The notes: a model not told the origin generated them from the sequence alone. A stretch of 64,000 bases of DNA from an uncultured Candidatus Saccharibacteria bacterium (GCA_948851665.1 CAQOWG010000001.1:1-64000), one strand, 5' to 3'. Positions 6,740 through 15,901 are shown, counted from the first letter of the stretch. Made by a program: numbers and translations.

Positions 6740-7593
6740 GATGGGAGCGGCTTGACACCTTTAGGTAGGTTTTTATCATGGGAAGAAATGCGTCGCGAAA
6801 GTTTTTTGATATCCTCGGATGGTGGCAGATTTTCCGGTTCAATCCCACGTTGGCTGAGCATATTACGCACAGATGTGTTATTTTTGACATGCTCAGTCGT
6901 AATCTTATCTTCTCCAAAAAGGTCGTTTTGTTCAACATTAAAATTGGTCATTTCGGTAGCGAGGTTCTTGGCCGCAATAGTAACGGTGGGTAGAAAATCT
7001 GCTAGGGGGCGATTAGAATTAACTCCCAATCGCTGCTTCATCTCTTGCGTTGTGTGCCCACCAAAAAGCGCGGTGTCACCTTTAGAGCGTATACGGCCAA
7101 AGCCGGCATCGTCAACACCGCGTTCGTAAATATTTCGAGATAGCTGCCTCTCTGAAGCTTTCAATTTCTCTCGTGCATTAAGCCTCGAGAAGAGCTCCAT
7201 GCGCTCTTCTATCAACTCCATTTTACGGGTTTGTATCGCAAAATAGCTTTGCGCAAAGGCGATTTCTTCCTTTTTTGGGTCGCCATTTTGTGCTATTAAG
7301 TAACACGCATAACGTGTTAGTTCATAGTCGACGATTCCCCTTTCGCCTCCTTTACCAATGGCGATCATTTTCGTGACTTTACGAAAATGATCAGAATGTG
7401 GTATAGATTGAGAAGTGCAAGAACTTATAGCTCGTCTTATAGTGACCTCAAAGTTATCCCAACGAGCATAACCAAGGACTTTTTGGAGGTCCCTAGCAAG
7501 CCAGTACTCCATATCTTCGCCGTCAGCCGCAACAACATGTTTAACGATACTGTCGAATTGCTGCTTATAATTACGAAGTACTAGCTTGTTCAT
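6736..7593 (-). CDS. DinD-like DNA-damage-inducible protein
   Basis: 285 aa, the usual DinD length. The N terminus is a BRO-N-like DNA-binding domain (YWLARDLQKVLGYARWDNF). DYELTRYACYLIAQNGDPKK and the later FGGHTTQEMKQRLG segment are characteristic of DinD. In E. coli DinD is an SOS protein that inhibits RecA filament activity; that role is not shown here. The start is ATG 7593, six bases after the ackA stop, with no evident ribosome site, so it is probably coupled to ackA translation. The 3' end overlaps tylF by 4 bp. No LexA-type box was recognised nearby. Confidence 0.85.
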   Translation of the reverse strand: MNKLVLRNYKQQFDSIVKHVVAADGEDMEYWLARDLQKVLGYARWDNFEVTIRRAISSCTSQSIPHSDHFRKVTKMIAIGKGGERGIVDYELTRYACYLIAQNGDPKKEEIAFAQSYFAIQTRKMELIEERMELFSRLNAREKLKASERQLSRNIYERGVDDAGFGRIRSKGDTALFGGHTTQEMKQRLGVNSNRPLADFLPTVTIAAKNLATEMTNFNVEQNDLFGEDKITTEHVKNNTSVRNMLSQRGIEPENLPPSEDIKKLSRRISSHDKNLPKGVKPLPS

Positions 7594-7599
7594 TCGACT

Positions 7600-8775
7600 T
7601 TACCCGATCAGCAACTTGGCTTTTCTGAGCATCTCGGCGGTTTCGTCGGTCGCAATCACGTAAATTGGCTTGCTACCGGAGGTGGAGATGAGAGCGTGAC
7701 GTTTGTCGGTGAGACCTTCGTCATTTTTGGTGGCGCTAATCTTGAAACCAAGATATTCGAGGCCGGCAACAACGTCACGACGGATCATACTATTGCGTTC
7801 ACCGACAGTAGCGGTGAAGACGAGGGCGTCGATACCCTTGAGCGCGGCAGCGAGCTGGCCGATGATGACCTGCAAGCGATAAATATACATATCGTAAGCG
7901 AGCGCGGCTTTTTCGTCGCCTTGATCACGGCGGCAAATGATCTCACGCATATCGTCGGTGCCGCCCATGCCCTTGAGACCACATTCCTTGTTAAGATAGG
8001 CTTCAAGTTCTTCAGGATTCAGCTTTAATTCGCGGGCGATAGCCATGGCAGCGGCTGGATCAATATCACCACAGCGGGTTGCCATCATAAGACCACCGTT
8101 TGGTGAATAACCGATGGTAGTGTCGATGGATTCACCGTTCAAGAGCGCGGTAGCGGAAGAACCGGAACCAATGTGACAAACCACGACCTTCTCAGACTCA
8201 AGACCAGCTTCTTTCAGATACTCGCGGATCGAACCGATAGATAGACCGTGGTAACCGGTGCGGTAGACGTCGATTTTATCGGCCAATTCCTTGTCAATGG
8301 CGTAGTATTTATGAACATCATCGCGGGTGGTATGGAAAGCGGAGTCGGAAACGGCGATGACCGGAGTATCACCAAAAGTCTTGACACAGGCTTCGATTTC
8401 GGCGGCGGCAACTGGAACGTGAAGCGGAGCACGCTTTTTGGCGGCGTCAAGGCGCTTCAAGCAGTCATCATCGACAATGTGATCCTCGGCGAAATATTTG
8501 CCAGGAGCAGCGACACGGGCGACGATAGCGTCAAGTTTGGACGTAGCGCTGATATAGCCTTCATCATCAAGGATGTCGCGGACATATTCAACAGTATCAG
8601 TTAATTTCTTAAACTTCTTGTCGAGTTTGGTTTTGATGCCATCTTTTTTAATGGTACAAACAACATCATTGCCTTCCATTTCGAAATGAAGGCTGCAAAC
8701 CTCTTGGTCGCCTTTATAGAGACCATACTTGCGCGAAGACGAACCAGGATTGGTGACGAGAAATAGTTTTTCCAT
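7600..8775 (-). CDS. ackA: Acetate kinase family protein
   Basis: 391 aa, close to the usual 400. The N-terminal TNPGSSSRKYGLY is the ASKHA phosphate-1 loop. GYHGLSIGSI, HIGSGSSATALLNG and DTTIGYSPNGGLMMATRCGDID match the acetokinase signature regions. The enzyme interconverts acetyl phosphate plus ADP with acetate plus ATP, a plausible fermentative ATP source in a reduced bacterium. Several usual residues differ, for example RAPLHVPV where HNP is expected, so substrate range could differ. GGAG sits 11 nt before ATG 8775. It is the first gene of the ackA-dinD-tylF operon. No phosphotransacetylase gene is in the window. Confidence 0.85.
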   Translation of the reverse strand: MEKLFLVTNPGSSSRKYGLYKGDQEVCSLHFEMEGNDVVCTIKKDGIKTKLDKKFKKLTDTVEYVRDILDDEGYISATSKLDAIVARVAAPGKYFAEDHIVDDDCLKRLDAAKKRAPLHVPVAAAEIEACVKTFGDTPVIAVSDSAFHTTRDDVHKYYAIDKELADKIDVYRTGYHGLSIGSIREYLKEAGLESEKVVVCHIGSGSSATALLNGESIDTTIGYSPNGGLMMATRCGDIDPAAAMAIARELKLNPEELEAYLNKECGLKGMGGTDDMREIICRRDQGDEKAALAYDMYIYRLQVIIGQLAAALKGIDALVFTATVGERNSMIRRDVVAGLEYLGFKISATKNDEGLTDKRHALISTSGSKPIYVIATDETAEMLRKAKLLIG

Positions 8776-8851
8776 GTTTATAATAACTCCTTATCTAAGA
8801 ATTATTGTAACACGGAAAAGGCGGTTTTGGGTAGATGCAGATATTATTGCT

Positions 8852-9151
8852 CTATAAATGAACTTCTCTTCCATTTGTCCAACTTGTGGCCTTGGCTCTC
8901 GAGTTTGGCGCGCAATTTCTCGGCAAAATCGAGGATCAAATACGAATCCTCTCAAATTTAGACGAGGTCATGTAACAATATAAAATCTCATAGTCATTAC
9001 CGTCTTTGACTGCGGAATTGAAAATTTCACGCAGCTGCTGCTTTTTCTGCTTGCAGTCAGCTTCGTCGTAGGTTGGGGTTTTAGGGTTTTGGAAAATAGC
9101 CCCATTTTGTCCTTTCTTAGCTGAAATATAGATGATTTATGTAATAGCCAT
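8852..9151 (-). pseudogene. Decayed small gene of unknown family
   Basis: A strong promoter (9177-9205) and a ribosome site (GGGGAG) lead to ATG 9151, but the frame stops after four codons. Another frame reads TYDEADCKQKKQQLREIF through FNSAVKDGNDYEILYCYMTS. A third reads ILDFAEKLRAKLESQGHK and ends at TAG 8852-8854. At least two frameshifts break a soluble, helical protein of about 95 aa. I do not recognise the family. Nothing else is seen between ackA and the DUF368 gene. Confidence 0.65.
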
Positions 9152-9176
9152 CTCCCCTCGGGGAGGGATTAGTACC

Positions 9177-9205
9177 ATTGTAGCACAGCATAAGCATTTT
9201 GTCAA
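9177..9205 (-). promoter_or_regulatory. Promoter of the decayed gene
   Basis: TTGACA (9200-9205), 17-bp spacer containing GCTTATGC, TACAAT (9177-9182) with upstream TGC. It is of the recurrent accessory-gene type and intact although its gene is not. Confidence 0.8.
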
Positions 9206-9215
9206 TATATGAATA

Positions 9216-10160
9216 TCAATCAATCTCGGATTTTCGCGGCTCCTCTGACTTGGGACATTCCAGACTAGGTTTTTCGCCAGATTTTTTCTCAAGGAAGGAT
9301 TTGAGCCATTCGAGACCGAGGATAATAAGGCCGCCCAGCAAGAAAAAGATTGGGCTAAAAGTAGAAAAGCTAAGTGGGTCAACTGGGGTAGAAAGGGTAG
9401 TTGGGCCCATCACGATAGCATAGAGCGAGCCGAGCATTAAGCCGAGAATGAGATAAATCATAGCGGGGCGGTATTTCTCCAGGGTGAGCTTGATAAATTT
9501 GATAACGAGGACGGCGCCGGCAATCACCCCAAGGCCAAAAACAATGAGGGCGGGAAGGGAGCTGAAGTCAAAATGGAGCAGGTCTTTAACGCCGGTGATA
9601 ATAGGGAGATAGAGACCGAAGATGAGAAGTAGAGTGGAGCCGGAAATGCCGGGGAGAATCATTGAGGAAATGGCAATCATGCCGGCAAGGAAAACGTAAA
9701 AAATGAGGCCAAGGTTTAGCGAGGTAATACTCATACCAGTGCCGCCGGAGACGGGATTAAAATAAGTGACGAGGGAGACGACGGTGATGCCGAGCAGGAG
9801 AAAGACAAGATTGCCATAGTGGTCGCGGAGAGAATTGCGTTCCTCATAGACGATAAAGGGGATGGCGAAAATGATGAAACCGAGAAAGAGAGAACTCACG
9901 GCGTAGATTTGGGATTCGAAAAGGTTGGCGAGGACGAGGACGGCGGCGCCCATACCGATGACCCAGCCGAGGCCGAGTTTCGCGAGGAATTTGAGGGCGT
10001 CGAGCTTGTCGGACTTTTTGCCATAGACGAGAGCGTCGAGAGAGTTGATGAATTTATCATAAAAACCAAGGATAAAGGCAATCGTGCCACCGGAGACGCC
10101 GGGGACGCTGTCGGCGAGGGCCATCATAAAGCCGCGGAATGCGTTGAGTAAAAGTTTCAT
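9216..10160 (-). CDS. DUF368 membrane protein, probable polyprenyl-phosphate translocase
   Basis: 314 aa with about eight to nine membrane segments. SVPGVSGGTIAFILGFYDK near the N terminus and GISGSTLLLIFGLY in the middle are the two repeated DUF368 signatures. DUF368 (PopT-type) proteins have been shown to recycle undecaprenyl phosphate across the membrane, which would serve the polysaccharide locus at 28.9-58.8 kb. The reading frame extends to 10208, but ATG 10160 is 7 nt downstream of a TAAAAT box (10168-10173), so a leaderless start is chosen. The C-terminal tail is charged and cytoplasmic. Confidence 0.85.
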   Translation of the reverse strand: MKLLLNAFRGFMMALADSVPGVSGGTIAFILGFYDKFINSLDALVYGKKSDKLDALKFLAKLGLGWVIGMGAAVLVLANLFESQIYAVSSLFLGFIIFAIPFIVYEERNSLRDHYGNLVFLLLGITVVSLVTYFNPVSGGTGMSITSLNLGLIFYVFLAGMIAISSMILPGISGSTLLLIFGLYLPIITGVKDLLHFDFSSLPALIVFGLGVIAGAVLVIKFIKLTLEKYRPAMIYLILGLMLGSLYAIVMGPTTLSTPVDPLSFSTFSPIFFLLGGLIILGLEWLKSFLEKKSGEKPSLECPKSEEPRKSEID

Positions 10161-10183
10161 ATAATATATTTTAGCATGTAAAC

Positions 10184-10214
10184 GAAAAAGCGGAGCAATT
10201 AGCTCCACTTTTTC
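10184..10214 (-). terminator. Terminator of dnaK
   Basis: The GGAGC-AATTA-GCTCC stem is flanked by AAAAAGC and CTTTTT, so it has U-runs on both strands. It separates dnaK from the DUF368 gene. Confidence 0.8.
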
Positions 10215-10246
10215 TGGTTGTGTGAGGTGGGATTTGGGTTGCGAGA

Positions 10247-12148
10247 TTATTTCTCGTCGACAACTTCCCCTTCAACGGCTTCGTCACCGCCGGCGTCAGA
10301 GGTAGTTCCCTCTTTACTTTCTTCAGCGCCGGATTTACCGTCGGTGGTTTGGTACATCTTGGCGCCGATTGGCATCAAAACGTCATTGAGAGCCTTGGTG
10401 GCAGTTTCGTAAGTATCTTTGGTGGCGGTTTCGTCGGCGATTACCTTCTTGGCAACTTCGACAGCTTCCTTGATAGCCTTGGTGTCATCTTCGGAAATCT
10501 TGTCTTTGTATTCATCAGGCATTTTTTCGGCCTGGTAAATGGTATTCTCGAGCTGGTTCTTGGCGTCAACGGCTTCACGTTTCTGCTTATCTTCCTCGGC
10601 GTGAGCTTCGGCTTCTTTCTGAGCCTTCTCGATATCTTCCTTGCTCATGTTGCCGGAGTTTTGAATGGTGATACTTTGTTCTTTGCCGGTGCCCTTATCT
10701 TTGGCGGTAACATTCAAGATGCCGTTGGCGTCGATATTGAAAGTCACCTCAATCTGGGGCACGCCGCGAGGAGCGGGAGCAATACCATCAAGTACAAAGC
10801 GACCGAGAGATTTGTTGTCCTTGGCGAATTCGCGCTCACCCTGGAGAACGTGGATCTCGACCTGAGGCTGGTTGTCAGCGGCGGTAGAGAAAACTTCGGA
10901 CTTGCTAGTAGGGATGGTGGTATTGCGTTCAATCAATTTGGTTGAAACGCCGCCCATGGTTTCGATACCGAGAGAAAGCGGAGTCACATCAAGCAGAAGT
11001 ACGTCTTTGACGTCACCCTGGAGTACACCACCTTGGATGGCAGCACCAACAGCCACAACTTCGTCAGGGTTGACGCCCTGCATTGGGTCTTTGCCAAAGA
11101 TTTTCTTGACTTCTTCGACTACGGCCGGCATGCGGGTCATACCACCGACCATCACAACTTCGTCGATGTCGCTGGCGGAAAGTTTAGCATCTTTCAAAGC
11201 TTTTTCGACTGGATCGGCAAGGCGTTCCAAGAGTGGTTTCACTAATTCTTCGAGCTTGGCACGGGTCAAAGTATATTCGAAATGCTTCGGACCGTCGGCG
11301 TCAGCGGTCAAGAATGGCAAGTTAATATCGGTAGAAGTGGTGGTAGAAAGCTCTTTTTTGGCTTTTTCGGCTTCATCCTTGATGCGTTGCATAGCGGCGG
11401 CATCGTCACGAATATCAACGCCGGATTCTTTCTTGAACTCGTCACAGAGGAAGTTGACGATGATATTATCGAAATCTTCACCGCCAAGATGAGTGTCACC
11501 ATTGGTAGATTTCACCTCAAAGACGCCATCACCAAGCTCGAGGATGGAAACATCGAAAGTACCACCACCGAGGTCGAAAACGGCAATTTGTTGGTCTTTC
11601 TTGTTCTCAAGACCGTAAGCAAGGGCTGCAGCCGTCGGCTCGTTGATAATGCGCTTGACTTCTAGGCCAGCGATTTTACCAGCGTCTTTGGTGGCTTGGC
11701 GCTGAGAATCGTCGAAGTAGGCCGGAACGGTGATGATAGCTTCGGTGACAGGTTCGCCGAGGAAGGCTTCAGCGTCAGCTTTGATTTTGCTGAGCACCAT
11801 GGCGGAAACTTCTTCAGGGGTGTATTCTTTACCATCAAGTTCGACGGCGACAGCATTGCCTTTTTTAACGATCTTGTATGGCATGATGTCGAGATCGTGT
11901 TGGACTTCATCATCCTCAAACTTACGACCGATGAGGCGCTTGATGCCGTAGATAGTGTTCTTTGGATTGGTAACGCGCTGACGCTGAGCGACTTTACCGA
12001 CAAGGCGGTCGCCTTTTTTAGTCACGGCAACTACCGATGGGGTAGTGCGATCGCCTTCGCTATTGGTGATAACTTCAGGCTTGCCGGCCACCATGTAGGC
12101 AAAAGCAGAGTTGGTGGTACCGAGATCAATGCCGATGATTTTTGACAT
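10247..12148 (-). CDS. dnaK: Chaperone DnaK (Hsp70)
   Basis: 633 aa, full length. [43 protein letters not shown] and [13 protein letters not shown] are the Hsp70 nucleotide-binding motifs. The substrate-binding domain follows [14 protein letters not shown], and an acidic tail ends in EGEVVDEK. A ribosome site (AAAGGAA) precedes ATG 12148. The promoter overlaps a CIRCE operator at 12349-12375, so HrcA-type heat-shock control is expected. A 110-bp palindromic element sits in the 5' leader. Neither grpE nor hrcA is adjacent, unlike the usual hrcA-grpE-dnaK-dnaJ order. Confidence 0.98.
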   Translation of the reverse strand: MSKIIGIDLGTTNSAFAYMVAGKPEVITNSEGDRTTPSVVAVTKKGDRLVGKVAQRQRVTNPKNTIYGIKRLIGRKFEDDEVQHDLDIMPYKIVKKGNAVAVELDGKEYTPEEVSAMVLSKIKADAEAFLGEPVTEAIITVPAYFDDSQRQATKDAGKIAGLEVKRIINEPTAAALAYGLENKKDQQIAVFDLGGGTFDVSILELGDGVFEVKSTNGDTHLGGEDFDNIIVNFLCDEFKKESGVDIRDDAAAMQRIKDEAEKAKKELSTTTSTDINLPFLTADADGPKHFEYTLTRAKLEELVKPLLERLADPVEKALKDAKLSASDIDEVVMVGGMTRMPAVVEEVKKIFGKDPMQGVNPDEVVAVGAAIQGGVLQGDVKDVLLLDVTPLSLGIETMGGVSTKLIERNTTIPTSKSEVFSTAADNQPQVEIHVLQGEREFAKDNKSLGRFVLDGIAPAPRGVPQIEVTFNIDANGILNVTAKDKGTGKEQSITIQNSGNMSKEDIEKAQKEAEAHAEEDKQKREAVDAKNQLENTIYQAEKMPDEYKDKISEDDTKAIKEAVEVAKKVIADETATKDTYETATKALNDVLMPIGAKMYQTTDGKSGAEESKEGTTSDAGGDEAVEGEVVDEK

Positions 12149-12186
12149 AAATTATTCCTTTCTTTAATAATACAAAGCGAAGTGCT

Positions 12187-12296
12187 AGCCAATAGTTCCT
12201 TTCGACAAACGCTCGCTTCGGCCCATCGTTATGGGCGATGCGTCGCTTACCCGCTCCCCGTTGGTCGCGGATATTGTCGAGAAAGAACTATTGGCT
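12187..12296. repeat. 110-bp palindromic element in the dnaK leader
   Basis: The ends are inverted repeats of about 22 bp (AGCCAATAGTTCCTTTCGAC against its near-complement). An inner hairpin GCCCAT/ATGGGC is visible. It lies between the promoter and the ribosome site of dnaK, so the mRNA leader carries a long stem. The core differs from the 6523 family but shares its CGCTCGCT(T/C)C-rich style. Confidence 0.8.
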
Positions 12297-12337
12297 GCCC
12301 CTTCATTTTGTATTCTTAAATAACGTATTCTTATTTC

Positions 12338-12375
12338 ATTGTATATCATTAGCAATCGTGTGTCAAGAGTGCTAA
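12338..12375 (-). promoter_or_regulatory. dnaK promoter with CIRCE operator
   Basis: TTAGCAATC-N9-GAGTGCTAA (12349-12375) matches the CIRCE consensus with one change. The -35 TTGACA (12361-12366) lies in the CIRCE spacer, and TACAAT (12338-12343) follows after 17 bp. HrcA bound here would block RNA polymerase. Confidence 0.92.
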
Positions 12376-12425
12376 TTAGGATTATTTTAGCAAATTGGCA
12401 GTCAGGCGTCAATAGTGCCAGAACA

Positions 12426-12453
12426 AAAAGGCCCCTACCAAAGTAGAGACCTC
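12426..12453 (-). terminator. Terminator of the 12471-13070 gene
   Basis: A 10-bp stem with two G-U pairs (12430-12439 with 12444-12453) and a four-base loop, followed on the minus strand by a U-run. Confidence 0.75.
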
Positions 12454-12470
12454 TTGGGACAACAATAGTA

Positions 12471-13070
12471 CTACCAGTTGCCGGACAACCAAGCGTATCC
12501 GTCAGCTTTGAAGATTTTGACGTCCCCTATAAACTGGTTCATCGTCGGATACAACGCCGGCAAGCTGCCCACAATCTTTTCCGGCGCCGAATAAACATCA
12601 CAAGCGACAATAACGAAGCCTCGCTTGGCCTTGGCATCGTATTCGCAGAAGGCGGTCCGTCCAGACTGCGGGATCATTTCTCCGGGGAATACGATGCCGC
12701 CGGCGAAATGCCAAAGGCACGAATGATTAGGAGAAATGTCTATAGGCATGGTCAAAGGTTGACGCAGGGTGCCGTTTGCAAGCAGGGCGTCCTCTGGTCT
12801 GATGCAGAAGTGACGTTCTGAGCGCATAAAGGGCCCGCCTTCGACGCCTGCTATCTTGAGATCAACCACCATGGTCGCTCGGTGATCCACATATTGTTCC
12901 CACCGATTCTCTTGGATCTCCGCATGGCACGGCCCATCGATAATCGGTAAAACAACATAGCACCACTTGTCCTTGGGCCTGTCCCATATGATCCTCTCGG
13001 TTGCCGCAGCTTCTCTGAGGGCACGGCCGCGAATGTGCGTGATATGCCCTTTTCTGTGTTTTCTCTTCAT
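12471..13070 (-). CDS. Unrecognised protein of accessory unit
   Basis: 199 aa. ATG 13070 (MKRKHRKGHITHIRGR) is preceded by AGGAGGG at ideal spacing; the frame extends upstream to 13160 without a ribosome site. The N terminus is very basic. The remainder is a beta-rich soluble domain with His, Trp and Cys residues (DRPKDKWCYVVLPIIDGPC, PNHSCLWHFAGGIVF). There is no signal peptide or membrane segment. The gene is monocistronic, with its own promoter (13190-13218), a leader of about 110 nt and a terminator. No family is recognised. Confidence 0.75.
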   Translation of the reverse strand: MKRKHRKGHITHIRGRALREAAATERIIWDRPKDKWCYVVLPIIDGPCHAEIQENRWEQYVDHRATMVVDLKIAGVEGGPFMRSERHFCIRPEDALLANGTLRQPLTMPIDISPNHSCLWHFAGGIVFPGEMIPQSGRTAFCEYDAKAKRGFVIVACDVYSAPEKIVGSLPALYPTMNQFIGDVKIFKADGYAWLSGNW

Positions 13071-13189
13071 GTTTGCCCTCCTTGTTTTTGAGACAAATGC
13101 ACACCACAGACTGATACCACTATCTGTAAATGTGCGTTTGGGTCGTTTTTGAGCCGTCAAAATTTGCCCTCATGATGAGGATTACCTTC

Positions 13190-13218
13190 ATTTTAGCACA
13201 GATTTGTAATTTTGTCAA
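13190..13218 (-). promoter_or_regulatory. Promoter of the 12471-13070 gene
   Basis: TTGACA (13213-13218), 17-bp spacer, TAAAAT (13190-13195). About 40 nt downstream is shared with the promoter at 14448-14476, including a small CCTCAT/ATGAGG palindrome. Confidence 0.85.
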
Positions 13219-13365
13219 GACTTGCATAATAGATCTTGAACAATGCCCCAGCTGAGCCGGGGCAAAAATCAGTGTTGGATTTTGGACTGAGAACGTACCA
13301 ATGCAGGTATCATCGTTGATGGCGTATAACCTTTTCCAGTAGAGCAAATATGTTATAATAAAAAC

Positions 13366-14061
13366 ATGAGCGAAATTGTAGTGCACCGATTCAAGGGGTG
13401 GGGGATTTTTAACCATATCGTGCTGTATTTTACGATTGGCTGTATTTTTGGGACGTACTGGGAAGAAATTATGTGTATTGTGCGGACCCTATGGCAAACA
13501 GGGACTTTCGAGTGGGTGTCGCGACGAGGGCTGTTATACGGACCGTTTAGCCCAGTTTACGGAATGGGTGCGGTGTTGATTTATCTGATTTTTGGTACAG
13601 CTTTCCGAAAAAAGGCACCGAGTATTCCAGAGTGTTTTATCGGAGGGGCCGTTCTCGGCGGGGTGCTGGAGTACGTGCTGAGCTGGGCGCAGGAGATGTT
13701 GTTTGGGACGATTTCTTGGGATTATTCGGAAAAATTTCTCAATATTAACGGTCGGACGACGATCCCCTATATGATTGTATGGGGTGCACTGATTGTGGTT
13801 TTTGCGCATTTTGTGTTCCCGCTGATTGAGAAGTTTTATAGAAGCATTACACCGCGGACGATGAACATCGCTTGCGCAGTGCTGGGGGTGTTTTTGGCAC
13901 TGGATATTGGGATTTCGGTGCTGGCGACGGCGAGACAATCAATGCGACGTGCGGGCAACACGGCGGATAATGCGCTTGAGGTGTTTTTAGATAAATATTA
14001 TGATGACGAGCGGATGCTGAAAACTTATAGCAACGCGCGGACGGTACAGAAGCAAAAATGA
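13366..14061 (+). CDS. CmpB-type putative ABC transporter permease (PF06541)
   Basis: 231 aa with about five or six membrane segments. RRGLLYGPFSPVYGMGAVLIY is the family hallmark (GxLYGPxxPxYGxGA), and ISWDYSEKFLNINGR follows as usual. These proteins were named as ABC transporter permeases, but their function is unproven. The C-terminal 50 residues are a charged cytoplasmic tail. TATAAT at 13354-13359 lies 6 nt before ATG 13366, so the mRNA is probably leaderless. The GC-rich hairpin at 13240-13262 upstream is unexplained. The 3' end overlaps the Nudix remnant on the other strand. Confidence 0.85.
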   Translation: MSEIVVHRFKGWGIFNHIVLYFTIGCIFGTYWEEIMCIVRTLWQTGTFEWVSRRGLLYGPFSPVYGMGAVLIYLIFGTAFRKKAPSIPECFIGGAVLGGVLEYVLSWAQEMLFGTISWDYSEKFLNINGRTTIPYMIVWGALIVVFAHFVFPLIEKFYRSITPRTMNIACAVLGVFLALDIGISVLATARQSMRRAGNTADNALEVFLDKYYDDERMLKTYSNARTVQKQK

Positions 14062-14385
14062 CAAAACCGCCGAGATGGCGGCATCGAGAAATTGTTCGTC
14101 TTCTTTACAACTGCCAGAAGGGATATTCCACATGTCTTCGACATCGTGCCAAACCCCGTCAATACGGGCACGCAACTCTTCGACAAGGAGAAACTCTCCC
14201 CTGTCGTTCGCGACAACAACTCCGGAACGGTACCATGAGTCACCCCAACACATTCGATGGATCTTGGTGGACGCAAATCGAAAAAGTGTGCTGCGTTCGG
14301 CGATTATCCGTGGACGCCGAATTAAGTCACAAATACTGACAATCCAATCCTCAGCTTTTCTGAAAAGGTACTGGCAAATATTCAT
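13987..14385 (-). pseudogene. Nudix-like protein truncated at its catalytic box
   Basis: The frame starts at ATG 14385 behind GGGGGTG and a good promoter. YRSGVVVANDRGEFLLVEE and MWNIPSGSCKEDEQF follow the start of a Nudix fold: G, five residues, then Glu. The expected RE(x2)EE is replaced by SAVLSF, where the frame runs into the terminator hairpin and the antisense strand of the 13366-14061 gene. The helix that binds metal is therefore lost, and the 3' end was probably deleted. It may still be expressed as a short protein of about 132 aa. Confidence 0.55.
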
Positions 14386-14447
14386 TTTTTCACCCCCTGA
14401 TATGTATTAGGTCATCAAAAGTTTGCCTCACGAAGAGACCTATCTTC

Positions 14448-14476
14448 ATATTAGCACAGATTTGTGATTTTGTCAA
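14448..14476 (-). promoter_or_regulatory. Promoter of the Nudix-like remnant
   Basis: TTGACA (14471-14476), 17-bp spacer, TAATAT (14448-14453). It is nearly identical to the 13190-13218 promoter, including the following 40 nt. It diverges from the nusA promoter 15 bp away. Confidence 0.85.
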
Positions 14477-14490
14477 TATATTGCTGGCTA

Positions 14491-14565
14491 TTGACTTTGT
14501 ATAGGAATGCGCTATAATTATGTCATACAGATATTGACCGACCCGAAGAGGGGCGGTATTTTTAA
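14491..14565 (+). promoter_or_regulatory. nusA promoter and leader terminator (attenuator candidate)
   Basis: TTGACT (14491-14496), 16-bp spacer, TATAAT (14513-14518). In the leader, ACCG-A-CCC (14537-14544) pairs with GGGCGGT (14551-14557) and is followed by ATTTTTAATT. This is an intrinsic terminator between the promoter and nusA, which suggests feedback by NusA or another factor. Confidence 0.75.
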
Positions 14566-14591
14566 TTCGAGATAGTTCGAGAAAGGAAAAA

Positions 14592-15848
14592 ATGGAAGGA
14601 TTAGATCTGAAACAACTGGGCGAGATGGTGAAGGTGATTGCCGATGAAAAAGGTTTGCCAGAAGAAACTGTGCTCGACGTAGTACAGATGGCGATTGCGG
14701 CGGCTTGGCGCCGGGAAAATGGCGACCGTGAGATGGAAGTGCGGGCGTTGCTAGATACGCACACCGGTAAAGCTAAGGTCTTTGTGGCAAAACAGGTGAT
14801 TGAAGATGGTTTGGCCTACAATACGGCTACGGAAATTCCGCTGGAAGAAGCGAAGAAACTCGATAAAGACGCCGAGCTTGAGGGTACAGTGGAAGAATCC
14901 TACGAAGTGACTGAATTTGGGCGCGTAGGGGCGGTGGCCGCCAAACAAGTCGTATTGCAAAGATTGCGCGAGGCAGAGCGCGATGCGGTTTTGTCAGCTT
15001 TTGAGGATAAAATCGGTACGGTTGTGACCGGTGTAGTATCACGAGTTGAGCCACGGCTAATCCGTGTGGATCTCGGTCGGGCGAACGGAATTATGCCTCG
15101 CAGTGAACAGATTGACGGCGAGCACTGGAATGTTGGTGAGCGCATTAAAGTTTATATCAAGGGCGTGGAACACGATGACGCCAAGGCACAGCTGATTCTC
15201 TCGCGCGGGAATACGGAGTTCATTGAATATCTATTCCGCCAGGAAGTGCCGGAGCTGGATAATGGTTCGGTGGAGATTCGCGGGATTGCGCGCGAGGCGG
15301 GTCGCCGAACGAAGATTGCTGTAATGTCGACCGTGCCTGGTGTTGACCCAGTTGGTACATTTGTAGGTGGTCGAGGAGTGCGGGTACAGGCGATTACTGG
15401 TGAAATTGGCGATCGTGAAAAAATCGACATTATCAACTGGAGCGAAAATCCCTCAGAATATATTCGCGAGGCCCTGAGCCCAGCTGAGGTAATGAAAGTA
15501 GAAATTGATGGCAAAAATGCTAAGGTATACGTGACAGAAGACCAGCAATCAATTGCGATTGGTCGCCAGGGACAGAACGTACGCCTAGCGTCGAAATTGA
15601 CTGGTTTTGACATCGATATTGAGCTAGCTAAGGCGCCGGAAAAGAAGAAGCGCAAGAATGCGGAGGATTCTCTGCTCAGCGCGATTTCTGAGAGCACGGA
15701 TGACGAAGATGTTTCTTCGGCGACCACAACAGAAGAAGCGGATGCAGGGGCAGTGGCGGCGGGTTCGTCGGTAGAAGAGCCCTCTGGTGAGCTAGGTAAA
15801 GAAATTGAAGTAAATAGCGACGAAGAGATGAGCGGGGAGAACGAGTAA
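14592..15848 (+). CDS. nusA: Transcription elongation/termination factor NusA
   Basis: 418 aa. The order is an N-terminal RNA-polymerase-binding domain (about 1-125), an S1 domain (RVEPRLIRVDLGRANGIMP), then two KH domains (VGTFVGGRGVRVQAI and QSIAIGRQGQNVRLASKL). It ends in an acidic Ser/Glu-rich tail instead of the C-terminal acidic repeats of E. coli. GAAAGGAAAAA precedes ATG 14592. It is followed at once by a terminator; rimP and infB, the usual neighbours, are absent. It binds RNA polymerase and nascent RNA. Confidence 0.96.
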   Translation: MEGLDLKQLGEMVKVIADEKGLPEETVLDVVQMAIAAAWRRENGDREMEVRALLDTHTGKAKVFVAKQVIEDGLAYNTATEIPLEEAKKLDKDAELEGTVEESYEVTEFGRVGAVAAKQVVLQRLREAERDAVLSAFEDKIGTVVTGVVSRVEPRLIRVDLGRANGIMPRSEQIDGEHWNVGERIKVYIKGVEHDDAKAQLILSRGNTEFIEYLFRQEVPELDNGSVEIRGIAREAGRRTKIAVMSTVPGVDPVGTFVGGRGVRVQAITGEIGDREKIDIINWSENPSEYIREALSPAEVMKVEIDGKNAKVYVTEDQQSIAIGRQGQNVRLASKLTGFDIDIELAKAPEKKKRKNAEDSLLSAISESTDDEDVSSATTTEEADAGAVAAGSSVEEPSGELGKEIEVNSDEEMSGENE

Positions 15849-15869
15849 AAAGTTCGCCAAACAAAGATT

Positions 15870-15901
15870 GGGAGCACGCATGGGTGCTCCCTTTCTTCTT
15901 T
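15870..15901 (+). terminator. nusA terminator
   Basis: GGGAGCAC (15870-15877) pairs with GTGCTCCC (15884-15891), followed by TTTCTTCTTTT. A near copy of this hairpin ends the unit at 18456-18475. Confidence 0.85.

Noticed and set aside
7600..7602. Recoded TGA as in Gracilibacteria
   Set aside because: Genes such as dinD end in TGA at expected lengths, and no gene needs TGA read-through.
13120..13189. Short peptides MKVILIMRANFDG and MKIGLFVRQTFDD after two promoters
   Set aside because: Their ATGs overlap the -10 boxes, so they lie at or before the start site. The similarity comes from the duplicated promoter and leader.
13240..13262. GC-rich hairpin as terminator of an upstream gene
   Set aside because: U-runs are on the wrong sides for either strand, and no gene ends there. 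Left unexplained.
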